A stretch of 64,000 nt of DNA from Paenibacillus sp. 1_12 (GCF_900114475.1 NZ_FOTE01000021.1:24462-88461); one strand, 5' to 3'; shown: positions 27,641-36,979, numbered from the stretch's first letter. The notes: generated by a model not told the origin, from the sequence alone. Numbers and translations are program-made.

Positions 27641-28207
27641 ATGGGTTTACATTCATTGAAGGTGCAAATGCCTCAAAGGACGGATGGAAAAATATATCAT
27701 ATTAGGGAATTTACGTATGGTAATCCAGATATCAGGTCGTGGGGGGAAGGGAGTGTATTGAATATAGGGAAGTTCTGTTCTATTGCGGAAAAGGTCTCCA
27801 TATTTTTGGGTGGCGAGCATCGACCGGACTGGGTTACGACGTATCCGTTTAGTACAGTAATGAATGAATATTCCCATATTCCGGGTCATCCCAGATCCAA
27901 AGGAAATGTGATGATCGGCAATGATGTATGGATAGCTACGGGCTCAACTATTTTATCAGGTGTAGAGATCGGAGACGGGGCTGTTATCGGGGCTTATTCC
28001 TTAGTCAGCAAGAATATTCCACCCTATGCGATCGTAGCGGGAAATCCTGCAAAAATAATAAAGTATCGTTTCAGTGAGGATACGATCCAACAATTATTGC
28101 AAATAAAATGGTGGGACTGGCCGCTCGATAAAATACAAGGGATGATACCTGCAATGCTCTCTTCAGATATAGACCATTTTATTCGATTATGCGAATCGGA
28201 TTCATAA
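27641..28207 (+). CDS. CatB-type left-handed beta-helix O-acetyltransferase
   Basis: 188 residues. Hexapeptide repeats ([57 protein letters not shown]) and the closing [18 protein letters not shown] are diagnostic of the xenobiotic acyltransferase (VatD/CatB) subgroup. The [11 protein letters not shown] loop carries the catalytic His. By family it acetylates a hydroxyl, for example on a sugar or antibiotic such as chloramphenicol or streptogramin; the real substrate is unknown. Ribosome site is weak (AGGGG, 8 bases). Monocistronic. Confidence 0.87.
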   Translation: MGLHSLKVQMPQRTDGKIYHIREFTYGNPDIRSWGEGSVLNIGKFCSIAEKVSIFLGGEHRPDWVTTYPFSTVMNEYSHIPGHPRSKGNVMIGNDVWIATGSTILSGVEIGDGAVIGAYSLVSKNIPPYAIVAGNPAKIIKYRFSEDTIQQLLQIKWWDWPLDKIQGMIPAMLSSDIDHFIRLCESDS

Positions 28208-28512
28208 TAAACCAATTAACCTGTCTATGCCAAGATTAGAGGTTCTAGGGAGCGACTGCTCTTATCAGCCGAAATGGGTGATAACGAACCAGATACGACG
28301 AGTGCTATAAACGCAAATCAGACCTGCATCATTGAAATGATGCAGGTCTGACCATTAATGTAAGAGGAGGGTATAAATAGAATACCAGTGGTTAATTAAG
28401 TTAACCTTAATCACTCCTGAAGGTTGTGTTAATTTTTCCGCACCCTTGACTCAGGAACAATAAACAATCTATGGTAAGAATTAGGAATAATTTTAAGGCA
28501 GGAGTGATACTC
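28208..28512. promoter_or_regulatory. Region between the two acetyltransferases
   Basis: A strong hairpin at 28319-28351 (TCAGACCTGCATCAT and its complement, GAA loop) probably ends the upstream transcript despite a weak T tract. A promoter-like TTGACT, 18 bp, TATGGT lies at 28446-28475, just ahead of the GNAT gene. Confidence 0.5.
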
Positions 28513-29034
28513 ATGAACAAAATCCGATTAGTTAGGCCTTCCATGGAATACCGTGAATTATACTTGTCGTTCTATGACGAATGGAAGAGCAGCGGTGAAC
28601 ACATCGTACCCTGGGTTGTTCGAAAGGACCCCAGTGATTTTAAGGTTCTGCTGGAATCTCTTTATTCGGAAGATAGCGAGGAGAAATTGACCAATCCCAG
28701 TTGGGTGCCTCATTCGACCTACTGGTTATTGAACGAGGAAAACCTGCTTGTAGGCGCGGCAAATATCCGCCATCGCTTGAATGAGGAGCTTATGAACAGC
28801 GGCGGCCATATTGGCTATGGAATAAGCCCCTCCCATAGACGCAAAGGGTATGCTAGTGCTCTATTGGCCCAAACGTTACATATCATGAAGGCGATGGGCT
28901 TGAATAGAGTGCTGTTAGTATGCGATAAGGGCAACATTGGTTCGGAGAAGACCATTTTGAGGCATGGCGGTGTGTTTGAATCCGAATTTATCGAGGACGA
29001 TGGTAATATCGTCAAAAGGTTTTGGATTGGATAA
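28513..29034 (+). CDS. GNAT-family N-acetyltransferase
   Basis: 173 residues from the ATG at 28513 (CAGGAG upstream); an earlier frame start at 28471 lies inside the promoter-like sequence. The GNAT acetyl-CoA motif A is IGYGISPSHRRKGYASALL, and motif B includes NRVLLVCDKGNIGSEKTILRHGG. Resembles the YhbS/RimJ-like small acetyltransferases with unknown amine substrate. A bidirectional hairpin follows. Confidence 0.85.
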   Translation: MNKIRLVRPSMEYRELYLSFYDEWKSSGEHIVPWVVRKDPSDFKVLLESLYSEDSEEKLTNPSWVPHSTYWLLNEENLLVGAANIRHRLNEELMNSGGHIGYGISPSHRRKGYASALLAQTLHIMKAMGLNRVLLVCDKGNIGSEKTILRHGGVFESEFIEDDGNIVKRFWIG

Positions 29035-29063
29035 CACCTCAGAGAAGACGATGCAGCCATTCA

Positions 29064-29098
29064 TAAAAAGACGCTAAGCCCTTGAAGGCTTAGCGTTG
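29064..29098 (-). terminator. Bidirectional hairpin between GNAT gene and rsiV
   Basis: ACGCTAAGCC / GGCTTAGCGT stem with a 6-base loop; on the minus strand it is followed by CTTTTTA, so it is best placed to end the sigV-rsiV transcript. Confidence 0.75.
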
Positions 29099-29137
29099 AG
29101 CCAGGCAAGAAGCTTCCCCCACCTGAACAGTTCTAAC

Positions 29138-30013
29138 TTATTTAACGTACTTATGGCTAACCAGAACGTCAGAAAGCACATCGGTTGGAATGACAAATTC
29201 TACAATCCCCATATAGCCCGGAGCAACCTCGTATTTATTAAAAGAAATCACAAATTTACCCTCGTTGTTAATATAAAAGTTTTGATCTTTGTGAATGCTC
29301 GTAAATTCTTCAGTCGGTACTTTATTTGTTTCAGTTGAGATCCAATAGATTTTATTGGGATCTGCTTTCATTCGTGCTCTCATCTGTTCCTTAATATTAT
29401 CGCTGATTACACTTATATATCGATCATCTTTAAATAGCATAGGCAGACTCAATAGGATTTGGTTTTTCTTATCGATCGTGTCATATTTCATAGTAGTTGA
29501 AGATGAACCTACGGTATTGACTACGTATCTGCCGATAGACAATAGTGCATCGTTGTCCGTTTTCACTTCGTACCCTGTATCTATCCCTAAGTGACCGCCT
29601 CCTTGTTTCTTTAATGCTTCCATTTCAGTCTGAAAGTCATCATATAGCTTTTTGTTTTCTGTCAAATATTTTTCGTTTAGCGTTTGTTCCAATGCTTTGT
29701 TATCGAGATTGGTAATGACAGGTACTTTGATATCTGCATTATAGGTTCGCTCGTCAATTTTATATTCTTTAAAAGTGAGCACCTTGACTAGACTCTGGAC
29801 CCCAGGTATCGCAGCAAAGGCATTCGCCACAGTCGTACTGGCGTTGATTCCGATAACAAAAATCAGTGCTGCCGCACTAGCTCCAACGAGCCACTTTGAG
29901 GGAATTCGTTTCTTCCTCCTTGTTTGTAAAGCTCGGTTTACTACAAAATCCAGCTCATCAGGAATAGGTATCTGCTTATATTCATCTTGCAGCTGTTTTA
30001 ATGAGGCATCCAT
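29138..30013 (-). CDS. rsiV: RsiV-like anti-sigma factor (DUF3298 lysozyme-sensing type)
   Basis: 291 residues, ATG after AAGGAGG and touching the sigma-factor stop codon. An N-terminal cytoplasmic anti-sigma segment (1-42) leads to one membrane helix (WLVGASAAALIFVIGINAS) and an extracytoplasmic DUF3298 domain. Landmarks are SLPMLFKDDRYISVISDNI, IYWIS, DQNFYINNEGKFVISFNKYEVAPGYMG. The B. subtilis homologue binds lysozyme, is then cleaved and releases SigV; the close correspondence of these blocks suggests the same role. Cotranscribed with the sigma gene. Confidence 0.88.
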   Translation of the reverse strand: MDASLKQLQDEYKQIPIPDELDFVVNRALQTRRKKRIPSKWLVGASAAALIFVIGINASTTVANAFAAIPGVQSLVKVLTFKEYKIDERTYNADIKVPVITNLDNKALEQTLNEKYLTENKKLYDDFQTEMEALKKQGGGHLGIDTGYEVKTDNDALLSIGRYVVNTVGSSSTTMKYDTIDKKNQILLSLPMLFKDDRYISVISDNIKEQMRARMKADPNKIYWISTETNKVPTEEFTSIHKDQNFYINNEGKFVISFNKYEVAPGYMGIVEFVIPTDVLSDVLVSHKYVK

Positions 30014-30520
30014 TTATTTTACCTCCTTGGCAGGTTCGTCATTCATGGTAATTCTTAATAATTGGAGAGCCTGATAGAGCCGGCTTTTTATCGTATTGAC
30101 GTTTTCATGTAATATTTCAGCCACTTCCTCAATCTTTAAGTCTTCAAAATATCTAAGCACGATGACACTTCGATACTTGTGGGGGAGATCGTCTAACGTT
30201 TTTTCTAAATCGATATTTGGATAAATGTCCTTTGTCCCCGAGCTGTAGGAATCGATCGTTTCTTCGTCTACGATTTGAACGTTCTTTTGTTTTCTTAGAA
30301 AATCTAAAGAGGTATACACAACAATTTTGAAGAACCAGCTTTTTATGGCTTCAGGTTTGTTGAGCAGTTCAATGGATTTGAGCGCTTTATAGATGGAGTC
30401 CTGAACAATATCGAGCGCATCCTCTTTATTTTTGACATAGCTGTAAGCTAGTCGATAAACGTTTTCCTTGTGATCGATTATGCATCGAGTGAGTAATTTC
30501 TCCATTTTCCTGTTGGGCAT
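30014..30520 (-). CDS. sigV: ECF sigma factor, SigV-like
   Basis: About 168 residues. ATG at 30520 is preferred because AGAAAGG lies 11 bases upstream; an ATG at 30529 is only two bases from it. Region 2 (VYRLAYSYVKNKEDALDIVQDSIYKAL ... KSWFFKIVVYTSLDFLRKQ) and region 4 (LPHKYRSVIVLRYFEDLKIEEVAEIL ... NTIKSRLYQALQLL) are clear. It directs transcription of envelope-stress genes when released by the RsiV-like partner encoded immediately downstream. Confidence 0.9.
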   Translation of the reverse strand: MPNRKMEKLLTRCIIDHKENVYRLAYSYVKNKEDALDIVQDSIYKALKSIELLNKPEAIKSWFFKIVVYTSLDFLRKQKNVQIVDEETIDSYSSGTKDIYPNIDLEKTLDDLPHKYRSVIVLRYFEDLKIEEVAEILHENVNTIKSRLYQALQLLRITMNDEPAKEVK

Positions 30521-30572
30521 AATAGGCATTACCTTTCTCTATTTTGAATAATTGATGTCTTTATACAAGTAA

Positions 30573-30601
30573 GACGTATGGGCAGCCCAAAAAAGTTTGA
30601 A
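30573..30601 (-). promoter_or_regulatory. Candidate ECF (autoregulatory) promoter of sigV-rsiV
   Basis: On the minus strand: TTCAAACTTTTTT as a -35 (AAAC core) and CGTCTTA as a -10, separated by 18 bp. This resembles ECF promoters with AAC...CGTC elements, though the spacing is one or two bases longer than usual. Confidence 0.45.
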
Positions 30602-30636
30602 CTTGAATCTATTTCATTTTATTTTCCTTTTTTTAC

Positions 30637-31860
30637 TTAGAATTCTTTGCGATACTTGGACGGGGTCATGCCTTCGAGCTTATTAAATATACGTGTGAAA
30701 TAGCCTGCATCATCAAATCCGACTTGACCGGCAATCCAATCGATGGAGGTGTTCTCTTTTTTTAAGAGAAGCTTAGCCTGGTCGATTCGCGTTTTATTCT
30801 GATAATCGGTCAAAGTCATCCCGGTTTCTTTCCGGAATTGTCTGGACAAATGCGCAGGATGCACGAGACAAATGCCTGCCAACTGCTGTAGCTCCAATGG
30901 CTTGCTGAAATATACAAGGATATGCTGTGCTGCCTTTTGCACCAAGGAAGAATATCCCGAGATGGCACGATGGTTCACTAAATCGCAGTATTCCTCATAC
31001 ATCCTATCCAGTAGTGCATTCAGGGAATTGATACTGTCACAACGTTCAATTTGCTTGGAGAATTTTTCGGAAATATGATGCAGGAAAAACGGCTGAACCT
31101 TTCCTCTCGCTGCAGCCGTGCGTAACAGTGTATTCAAAACAATTAACATGTTTTTCATGGCCCTAACAGGCTGATGGGGAAAACGATCCGAGAAATCAAA
31201 TGCATTTTTCATTTCCGCCATGAGATTGTTCATCGCTTTTTTATCCCCGTTTTCGACTGCGCTCATAATTTCTCTCTCTAGTTCATATCTTATTTCAATC
31301 ACTTTGGTAGCTTGTTCATCCGGTTGGGCCAAAATATGCTGGATGTCGTTAGTTTCTAATCGATCCCATGTATGTTGTTGTGAGTTTAATTTTCGATACG
31401 GAACCTGCCGAATGGAGCCTGCCTGATTCAAGATGTTCACGGCACTCTGGATTCTGGAATTGCTGAGCAGCTTCAAGCCTCTTATAAACTCGCCCATAGC
31501 CATTTGTTTGTTTTGTTCTGTACGGAATAACGCATCGATTTTATCCATATCAGGGATCTGCATGAGAAAAGGCCCGATAACCCAAACATGGGGCTCCTCA
31601 TCTTCAAACTCGACGAATCTTGATAAATAGGTAAATCCAAATACATTCGTATACGTGCAGCATTGTGTGGTATCCTCTTTTGTTTGACAGTTAAGCCTTA
31701 GAAAATCTTCTCGCTGCATCTGGAGTAAAAAATTCGGTAACGGATCGTGGATATGCGCCATTTCAACAGAGCCTTCTGAATTCAATATGACGGTATTGAT
31801 ATCAAATACATTGAAAATCGTTATACTTGCAGAGGTCATTTGAATATGCTTGATCATCAC
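30637..31860 (-). CDS. AraC-family regulator with large N-terminal sensor
   Basis: 407 residues from a GTG eight bases after AAAGGA. The C-terminal 100 residues hold both AraC helix-turn-helix motifs (LQQLAGICLVHPAHLSRQF and IDWIAGQVGFDDAGYFTRIF, ending MTPSKYRKEF). The first 300 residues form an unrecognised sensor resembling PocR/YesN-type ligand domains, with a Cys-Cys pair (TTQCCTY). It is divergent from the sugar symporter operon and is the obvious candidate activator for it. Confidence 0.82.
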   Translation of the reverse strand: MMIKHIQMTSASITIFNVFDINTVILNSEGSVEMAHIHDPLPNFLLQMQREDFLRLNCQTKEDTTQCCTYTNVFGFTYLSRFVEFEDEEPHVWVIGPFLMQIPDMDKIDALFRTEQNKQMAMGEFIRGLKLLSNSRIQSAVNILNQAGSIRQVPYRKLNSQQHTWDRLETNDIQHILAQPDEQATKVIEIRYELEREIMSAVENGDKKAMNNLMAEMKNAFDFSDRFPHQPVRAMKNMLIVLNTLLRTAAARGKVQPFFLHHISEKFSKQIERCDSINSLNALLDRMYEEYCDLVNHRAISGYSSLVQKAAQHILVYFSKPLELQQLAGICLVHPAHLSRQFRKETGMTLTDYQNKTRIDQAKLLLKKENTSIDWIAGQVGFDDAGYFTRIFNKLEGMTPSKYRKEF

Positions 31861-31945
31861 TTAACCAATCCTTTACATGTGAATATAATCCTAAAAGAGC
31901 AATCTAAATCCTTCTCATAAGTTCTAAATAAGATTATACTCATTT

Positions 31946-31959
31946 TGTAAACCGTTTCA
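31946..31959 (+). promoter_or_regulatory. cre-like catabolite-repression site
   Basis: TGTAAACCGTTTCA matches the CcpA consensus TGWNANCGNTNWCA except for one base (C in place of the central G). It lies 56 bp before the symporter gene, so carbon catabolite control is plausible. Confidence 0.45.
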
Positions 31960-32014
31960 ACTGGAATTGGAAGATAAGCCGAATGACTTTTTTAACATCG
32001 TGGGGGGAGACCAA

Positions 32015-33427
32015 ATGGGACAACATGTCAGTCTGGAAGCAGCAGAAGCAGCACGTACAGTTGTGGAAATCAGAAAATTTGGATTAAAAGATAAGCTTGG
32101 TTATTTATTCGGCGATTTTGGAAATGATTTCTTCTTTATTTTAGTAAGTTCCTTTTTAATGGTTTACTATACAGATATTTTCGGTATTAGCGCCGTTACT
32201 GTAGGGCTCCTCTTCTTAGTTGCACGTTTATGGGATGCTATTGCCGATGTAACCTGGGGCCGTTTCCTTGATTCAAGGAAAACGGGTAAACATGGCAAAT
32301 TTAAGCCGTGGATATTCCGAATGTCTTTTCCGCTCGTTCTTTCAGGTATATTAATGTTCGTCAAAATTCCTGGAATGTCGGACGGGTTTTATCTGGCATA
32401 TGCCTTTATTACCTACTTGGTATGGGGGACTTTGTATAGTACTGTCAATATTTCTTACGGCTCTATGGCTTCTGTGATTACGAATGATCCTGTCGAACGT
32501 ACAACTTTATCTGCTTTCAGAGCAATGGGCGGTTCATTAGCCTCTTTAATCATTAATGTAGCCGGACCTTTGATCTTGTTTGTAAACAATAAGGCGGATG
32601 CAAGCCGTTTTACATTAGGAGCCATAATTTTCGGTATTCTTTCGATTTCCTGCTACATGGCATGTTATAAATTATCAACGGAACGTGTTGTAACCCCAGA
32701 AGTTAAAGAGCATAAATCAAATTTAACTACAACATTAAAAGGGCTTTTGAAAAACAAACCACTAATTGCTATTTTAACCGCATCCCTCATTTTTATGATG
32801 TGTAACATGCTTTTGGGTGCAGTTAACGTATATTTGTTTAAAGATTTTTTTGGCAATGCAGCGGCACTAAGCTTGGTTGGTTTTATCCAAATCGGGACTG
32901 TGTTTATTGCAATGCCGCTGGCCAAACCTTTGGTAGCTAAATTCGGTAAAAAGGAAGTCGCGGCCGTAGGTATGTTAATTGCAGGTATTGTGTATATGCT
33001 TTTATACTTCTTACCGCAGTTAACTTCAATCCCATTTATTGCGATTTCAGCTGTTGGTATGTTTGGATATGCCTTTTTCAATTTAGTAGTTTGGGCTTTC
33101 GTAACGGATGTGATCGATTATCATGAATATTTAACAGGTTTACGGGAAGATGGGACCGTGTATTCTGTCTATTCCTTCTCTCGTAAAGTAGGTCAAGCCA
33201 TTGCAGGTGGTATTGGTGGTTTTGCATTAACGGCAGTTGGGTATGATGCCACTCACAAGGTGCAAACACAAAGCGCACTAGACGGGATTCACACCATAGC
33301 TACTTTAGTGCCTGGAATCGTTTTTTTATTGGTATTTATCGTATTGGTATTCTTATATCCATTAACGAAGCAGCAATCCAAGCAACTTACGCTTGATCTT
33401 GCTAGTAAAAGAGAAGCCAAGTCTTGA
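32015..33427 (+). CDS. GPH-family sugar:cation symporter (MelB/UidB type)
   Basis: 470 residues from the ATG at 32015, five bases after GGGGGGAG; the 16 codons upstream are unlikely to be coding. Twelve membrane helices of the major facilitator fold. Family marks are KLGYLFGDFGNDFFF in helix 1, the LWDAIADVTWGRFLDSRKTGKHGKFKPW loop (split here for reading: D-A-I-A-D then KHGKFKPW), and SMASVITNDPVERTTLSAFR. It imports a glycoside, pentoside or hexuronide with H+ or Na+. First gene of an operon with a dehydrogenase and an isomerase. Confidence 0.9.
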   Translation: MGQHVSLEAAEAARTVVEIRKFGLKDKLGYLFGDFGNDFFFILVSSFLMVYYTDIFGISAVTVGLLFLVARLWDAIADVTWGRFLDSRKTGKHGKFKPWIFRMSFPLVLSGILMFVKIPGMSDGFYLAYAFITYLVWGTLYSTVNISYGSMASVITNDPVERTTLSAFRAMGGSLASLIINVAGPLILFVNNKADASRFTLGAIIFGILSISCYMACYKLSTERVVTPEVKEHKSNLTTTLKGLLKNKPLIAILTASLIFMMCNMLLGAVNVYLFKDFFGNAAALSLVGFIQIGTVFIAMPLAKPLVAKFGKKEVAAVGMLIAGIVYMLLYFLPQLTSIPFIAISAVGMFGYAFFNLVVWAFVTDVIDYHEYLTGLREDGTVYSVYSFSRKVGQAIAGGIGGFALTAVGYDATHKVQTQSALDGIHTIATLVPGIVFLLVFIVLVFLYPLTKQQSKQLTLDLASKREAKS

Positions 33428-33514
33428 ATGCTGGCATGACAATGAAACCAACATCTATGGAAAAATAGCAAAAGTGTGTGAGGATATTAATAATAGAGAG
33501 AGTGAGTGAATATA

Positions 33515-34675
33515 ATGACACAAAATGTGAAAATGGGAATTATTGGATTGGGCGCTGAAGGCGGGTTGTACGCTGGATTTTTAGCGGATGGAAAAGTTAA
33601 AAACATGGTTATCGGAGCGATTTGTGACACAGATCCAGCCAAAAAAGAATGGTGTGCGGAAAAGTATCCGAATATCCCGTTTTATGACAATTACATCGAC
33701 ATGTTGGAGAGCGGCAATGTGGACGCTATTGTGACTTGTGTACCCCATTACTTACACCCGGAGATGGGAATCGAGGCGTTAAAGCGTGATATTCATGCTC
33801 TAGTTGAAAAACCGGCTGGCGTTTATACGAAGCAGGTGCAGGAATTAAACGATTTTGCAGCAACCAAGCCCGAGCTGACCTTTGCCATTTTCTTCAATCA
33901 GAGAACGAACCCGCTTTATCAAAAACTTAAAGAATTGATTGATAACGATGAAATTGGTGAGATTCGCCGGACCAACTGGTTAATTACTACATGGTGGAGA
34001 CCACAGGGCTACTACGATCAGAGTGAGTGGAGAGCAACCTGGAAAGGCGAAGGCGGAGGTGTGCTTGTTAACCAAGCACCGCATCAATTGGATTTGCTGC
34101 AGTGGATTTGCGGTATGCCGACAAAGGTAGTTTCCAATGTGAAATACGGCTACCAAAGAAAAATTTCCGTTGAAGATGAAGTAACCGCTATGTTTGACTA
34201 CGAGAATGGTGCGACAGGCGTATTTATTACTTGCACGCATGATGTTTTGGGTACAGACCGTTTTGAGATTTTGGGCGCTAAGGGTAAAATCGTTGTGGAT
34301 GACAGCAAGAAGATTACGATTAAGCGATTGATTACACCTGAGCCCGAAATGAGCGCTACGATGAGCATGCAGGATGTTATGAAAATTTTCATGGGTCAAA
34401 GCGCAACTGAAATCTATAGTGAAGAAGTGCTTGAATTTGAAAGTGTATGGGGTGCTCAGCATATCGCCGTATTGGAAAATTTCGCCGCCAATATTAGTGA
34501 TGGCACACCTTTAATCGCAGCTGGCAGCGATGGCATACATGGAGTTAGGCTGGCCAATGCTATTCATTTATCGAGCTTTTTAGGTAAACAAGTAGAAATT
34601 CCATTTGATGAAGAGCTTTATGTAGCTGAATTAAATAAAAAGATTGAAGAAGAAAAAATGAATGGAGGTATTTAA
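33515..34675 (+). CDS. Gfo/Idh/MocA-family sugar dehydrogenase
   Basis: 386 residues, ATG at 33515; a GTG nine bases earlier is inside the ribosome site. The Rossmann motif GLGAEG is at residues 11-16, followed by the family's VEKPAGVY loop and the catalytic-type NQAPHQLDLLQW. It should oxidise or reduce a sugar or inositol derivative with NAD(P). It lies between a sugar importer and a TIM-barrel isomerase, a pairing typical of catabolism of inositol-like or keto-sugars. Confidence 0.9.
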   Translation: MTQNVKMGIIGLGAEGGLYAGFLADGKVKNMVIGAICDTDPAKKEWCAEKYPNIPFYDNYIDMLESGNVDAIVTCVPHYLHPEMGIEALKRDIHALVEKPAGVYTKQVQELNDFAATKPELTFAIFFNQRTNPLYQKLKELIDNDEIGEIRRTNWLITTWWRPQGYYDQSEWRATWKGEGGGVLVNQAPHQLDLLQWICGMPTKVVSNVKYGYQRKISVEDEVTAMFDYENGATGVFITCTHDVLGTDRFEILGAKGKIVVDDSKKITIKRLITPEPEMSATMSMQDVMKIFMGQSATEIYSEEVLEFESVWGAQHIAVLENFAANISDGTPLIAAGSDGIHGVRLANAIHLSSFLGKQVEIPFDEELYVAELNKKIEEEKMNGGI

Positions 34676-35539
34676 ATGAAAAAAGGTAAAATTGGCGTAC
34701 AAATGATGATGCTCAAAGGGAAAGTGGAGGAAATCGGCGTTTATGAGACGCTGCGAAAAGTAAATGAGCTGGGCTACCGCTGTGTGGAGGTTTCTCAAAT
34801 TCCCATGACAGCTGAAAATGTGTCAGAGCTAAAGAGAGCCAGTACAGATTTCGACATCAAGATTGCTTCACTTTCTGCGGCTCTGGAGCCTATGATGCCA
34901 GGTATGCCCGGCGAGACCTTAACTGCTGATTTTGATAAAATTGTAAATGACTGCAAAACATTGGATTGCAACTATTTACGCATTGGGATGCTTCCTTTGA
35001 CAACCATTGGTAATAAAGATAAAATCATGGAATTTGTCAAAAAAGCAGATCAAGTCGCAGCACAATTAGCCGAGCATGGAATTGAATTATACTATCACAA
35101 CCACCATATCGAGTTTCAAAAATATGATGGCGAATACCTGATGGATATCATCAAAAATAATACGACTCATCTTGGCTTTGAATTTGATATTCACTGGATT
35201 CAAAGAGGCGGGGAAAACCCAATTACATTTATTAAACAGTATGCAGGACGTATTGCCTTATTGCATTTGAAAGACTATCGGATCGGTCAGATCGATATGA
35301 GCGCATTGGAAGGCGGCATGGACATGCGTAAATTCATGCAAGCTTTCACGAATGTTGTTGAATTTGCAGAGGTTGGAGAAGGCAACCTTGATATTAAAGG
35401 CATTATGGAAGCGGGGCTTGAAAGCGGCTCGCAGTATTTCTTGGTTGAGCAGGATGATGTATACGGTCGTGATCCATTTGATTGCTTACAAACGTCTGCG
35501 GACAACCTGAGAAAAATGGGTTATGGCGATTGGTTTTAA
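34676..35539 (+). CDS. Xylose-isomerase-like TIM-barrel sugar epimerase/isomerase
   Basis: 287 residues; the ATG follows the dehydrogenase stop with no gap, with GGAGG inside the end of that gene. AP-endonuclease-2 fold: GVQMMMLKG start, YYHNHHIEFQKYDGEY metal His and Glu, FEFDIHWIQRGGENP, LLHLKDYRIG and LVEQDDVYGRDP. It probably isomerises the product of the Gfo/Idh enzyme. Last gene of the operon, followed by a strong hairpin. Confidence 0.9.
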   Translation: MKKGKIGVQMMMLKGKVEEIGVYETLRKVNELGYRCVEVSQIPMTAENVSELKRASTDFDIKIASLSAALEPMMPGMPGETLTADFDKIVNDCKTLDCNYLRIGMLPLTTIGNKDKIMEFVKKADQVAAQLAEHGIELYYHNHHIEFQKYDGEYLMDIIKNNTTHLGFEFDIHWIQRGGENPITFIKQYAGRIALLHLKDYRIGQIDMSALEGGMDMRKFMQAFTNVVEFAEVGEGNLDIKGIMEAGLESGSQYFLVEQDDVYGRDPFDCLQTSADNLRKMGYGDWF

Positions 35540-35571
35540 TATATAGAAACTTCGTCTGAACCAGATATAAG

Positions 35572-35606
35572 ACCAAGAAGGCTGCCGCGGGGCAGCCTTT
35601 CTTGGT
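35572..35606 (+). terminator. Terminator of the symporter/dehydrogenase/isomerase operon
   Basis: Stem ACCAAGAAGGCTGCC / GGCAGCCTTTCTTGGT (one bulge) around a short CGCGG loop. A U tract is absent, but stem stability is high. Confidence 0.65.
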
Positions 35607-35621
35607 GTAAGGGTATTTGCT

Positions 35622-35897
35622 TTACTCAGCAGAAGCAGTCAGGAACGGTTGGTTGTGGATCTGCTGCTTTGGAGGATGGCTTGTGGGGTTGATCCTCAAA
35701 TGTATCGGTTGATGAATGTTCATCCAATTCCTGAATTCGGCAACAGGGAGCAATAAAACCTCAGTATCAGCCTCGATTGAAACAGAAGCCTCGTATTCCG
35801 TTTCCCCTAGTATACTTGCAATCATAAGCACACAGCATTGACCGCTGCGCACACGATACAAAGTAATTTCTTTGCCTGCTGCACTTATTTTTGTCGT
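35622..35897 (-). pseudogene. Remnant of a Crp/Fnr-family regulator
   Basis: An open frame of about 91 codons, lacking a usable start, encodes the middle of a Crp/Fnr effector domain: EITLYRVRSGQCCVLMIAS, then YEASVSIEADTEVLLLPVAEF and RNWMN, which is the usual order of cyclic-nucleotide-binding strands. The N-terminal strands and the whole DNA-binding domain are missing and the tail after residue 65 is unrelated. A short ATG frame with a TAAGGAG site just upstream (about 35924) stops after eight codons, consistent with decay by frameshift or deletion. Confidence 0.65.
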
Positions 35898-36126
35898 TTA
35901 CTCGGATTAGTCATACATAAGCTCCTTAGGAGTATTGGCCCTCTTATTTACTTCTCCACATCTCCCGATTCACCTTTGACTTTTTGTAAAAGCTTTCGTA
36001 TGTAAGCGCGTATTGGATACGGGAAGTGGCCACGATCACTGATTGTTGGAATGGATTTAACATACATGCTGGACTATAATATGTTAGTACATATGAATGA
36101 CTGTCATAGAAAGGCAGGAAATCGCG

Positions 36127-36807
36127 GTGATAAGAAAAATGGTTCCGATTGTGTGCATTGTCCTTGGAGTTATCGTCTTGATCTATCCAACGGCTATTGA
36201 TCGATATGAGAGCTATCAGCAGCAGCAAATTTTGAAGCAGTGGCAGGACAATTTGAAAGATATGGATCTGGGGGCACCTGAGACGGAAACCGCAGCAGAA
36301 AGCATTCCTACCCCACTTCCAGAAACGAGTACAATTGCGATTAGCCAGCCCGAGCCTTTGAACATAACGCCGACCGCAGCGAAGCCGGTTCCTGTCCATT
36401 ACAAAAATATGGAGGGCGTATTAAGTATTGATAAAATTAATCTAAAGCTCCCGATTTTAACGAATGCGACAGTGGCTAATCTGAATCTGTCTATTGCCAG
36501 CATTGCGAATACAGGTAAAGCAGGTGCAATCGGAAATTATTCTATCGCCGGGCATAGGAATCTAACCTATGGAAAAAACTTTAATAGACTGGATGAAGTT
36601 GCAGTCGGGGATTTAATAGAAGTAGATACAGGGAGTAAAAAGTATACGTATAAAGTAGAAGATAAGAAATATGTGCTGCCAGAAGATGTATGGGTTCTTA
36701 AAGGCAATGGCAAAGATCGAGAGATTACGTTGATTACTTGCCATCCTATGGAAAATGCGACCCATCGTATCATTATCAAAGGTAAAATGGTAGAAGGTAC
36801 GAATTAA
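36127..36807 (+). CDS. Class D-type sortase
   Basis: 226 residues from a GTG at 36127 (AGGCAGGA upstream); an ATG 30 bases earlier lacks a ribosome site. One N-terminal membrane helix (VPIVCIVLGVIVLIYPTAI) is followed by a low-complexity Glu/Pro/Thr stalk and a sortase domain. The catalytic residues are His143 (SIAGHRNLTYG), Cys205 (TLITCHP) and Arg214 (THRIIIKG). Class D sortases of Bacilli join LPXTG-type proteins to the wall or to each other. The LPQTG protein encoded at 38152 is its likely substrate, and a c-di-GMP riboswitch lies directly downstream. Confidence 0.92.
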   Translation: MIRKMVPIVCIVLGVIVLIYPTAIDRYESYQQQQILKQWQDNLKDMDLGAPETETAAESIPTPLPETSTIAISQPEPLNITPTAAKPVPVHYKNMEGVLSIDKINLKLPILTNATVANLNLSIASIANTGKAGAIGNYSIAGHRNLTYGKNFNRLDEVAVGDLIEVDTGSKKYTYKVEDKKYVLPEDVWVLKGNGKDREITLITCHPMENATHRIIIKGKMVEGTN

Positions 36808-36865
36808 TTTATATGGTATAAAAGCCCAGTATATGCTATATTAAGTCATATAAACGAATATATTT

Positions 36866-36965
36866 CCGGTGCTTTCCACCGATAAAGGCAAATCTAGCGA
36901 AAGCTAGAGACGCAAAACTATAGGACCTTCCTTAGCATTCGTGCTGAGATGGCAGCCAGTTACCG
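36866..36965 (+). ncRNA. Cyclic-di-GMP-I (GEMM-I) riboswitch
   Basis: The conserved core is present in order: AAAGGCAAA; stem P2 TCTAGC-GAAA-GCTAGA (36893-36908) with its GNRA tetraloop; GACGCAAAACTATAGGACC containing the tetraloop receptor; and ATGGCAGCCAGTTACCG at the 3' end. The aptamer ends immediately before the ribosome binding site GAAAGGGGAG (36965-36974) of the gene at 36980. CTTTC in the 5' arm (36872-36876) can pair with the GAAAG of that site, so control is probably at translation start (inference). Confidence 0.93.
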
Positions 36966-36979
36966 AAAGGGGAGTTTTT

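Noticed and set aside
33980..34462. 160-codon minus-strand frame
   Set aside because: Antisense to the Gfo/Idh dehydrogenase.
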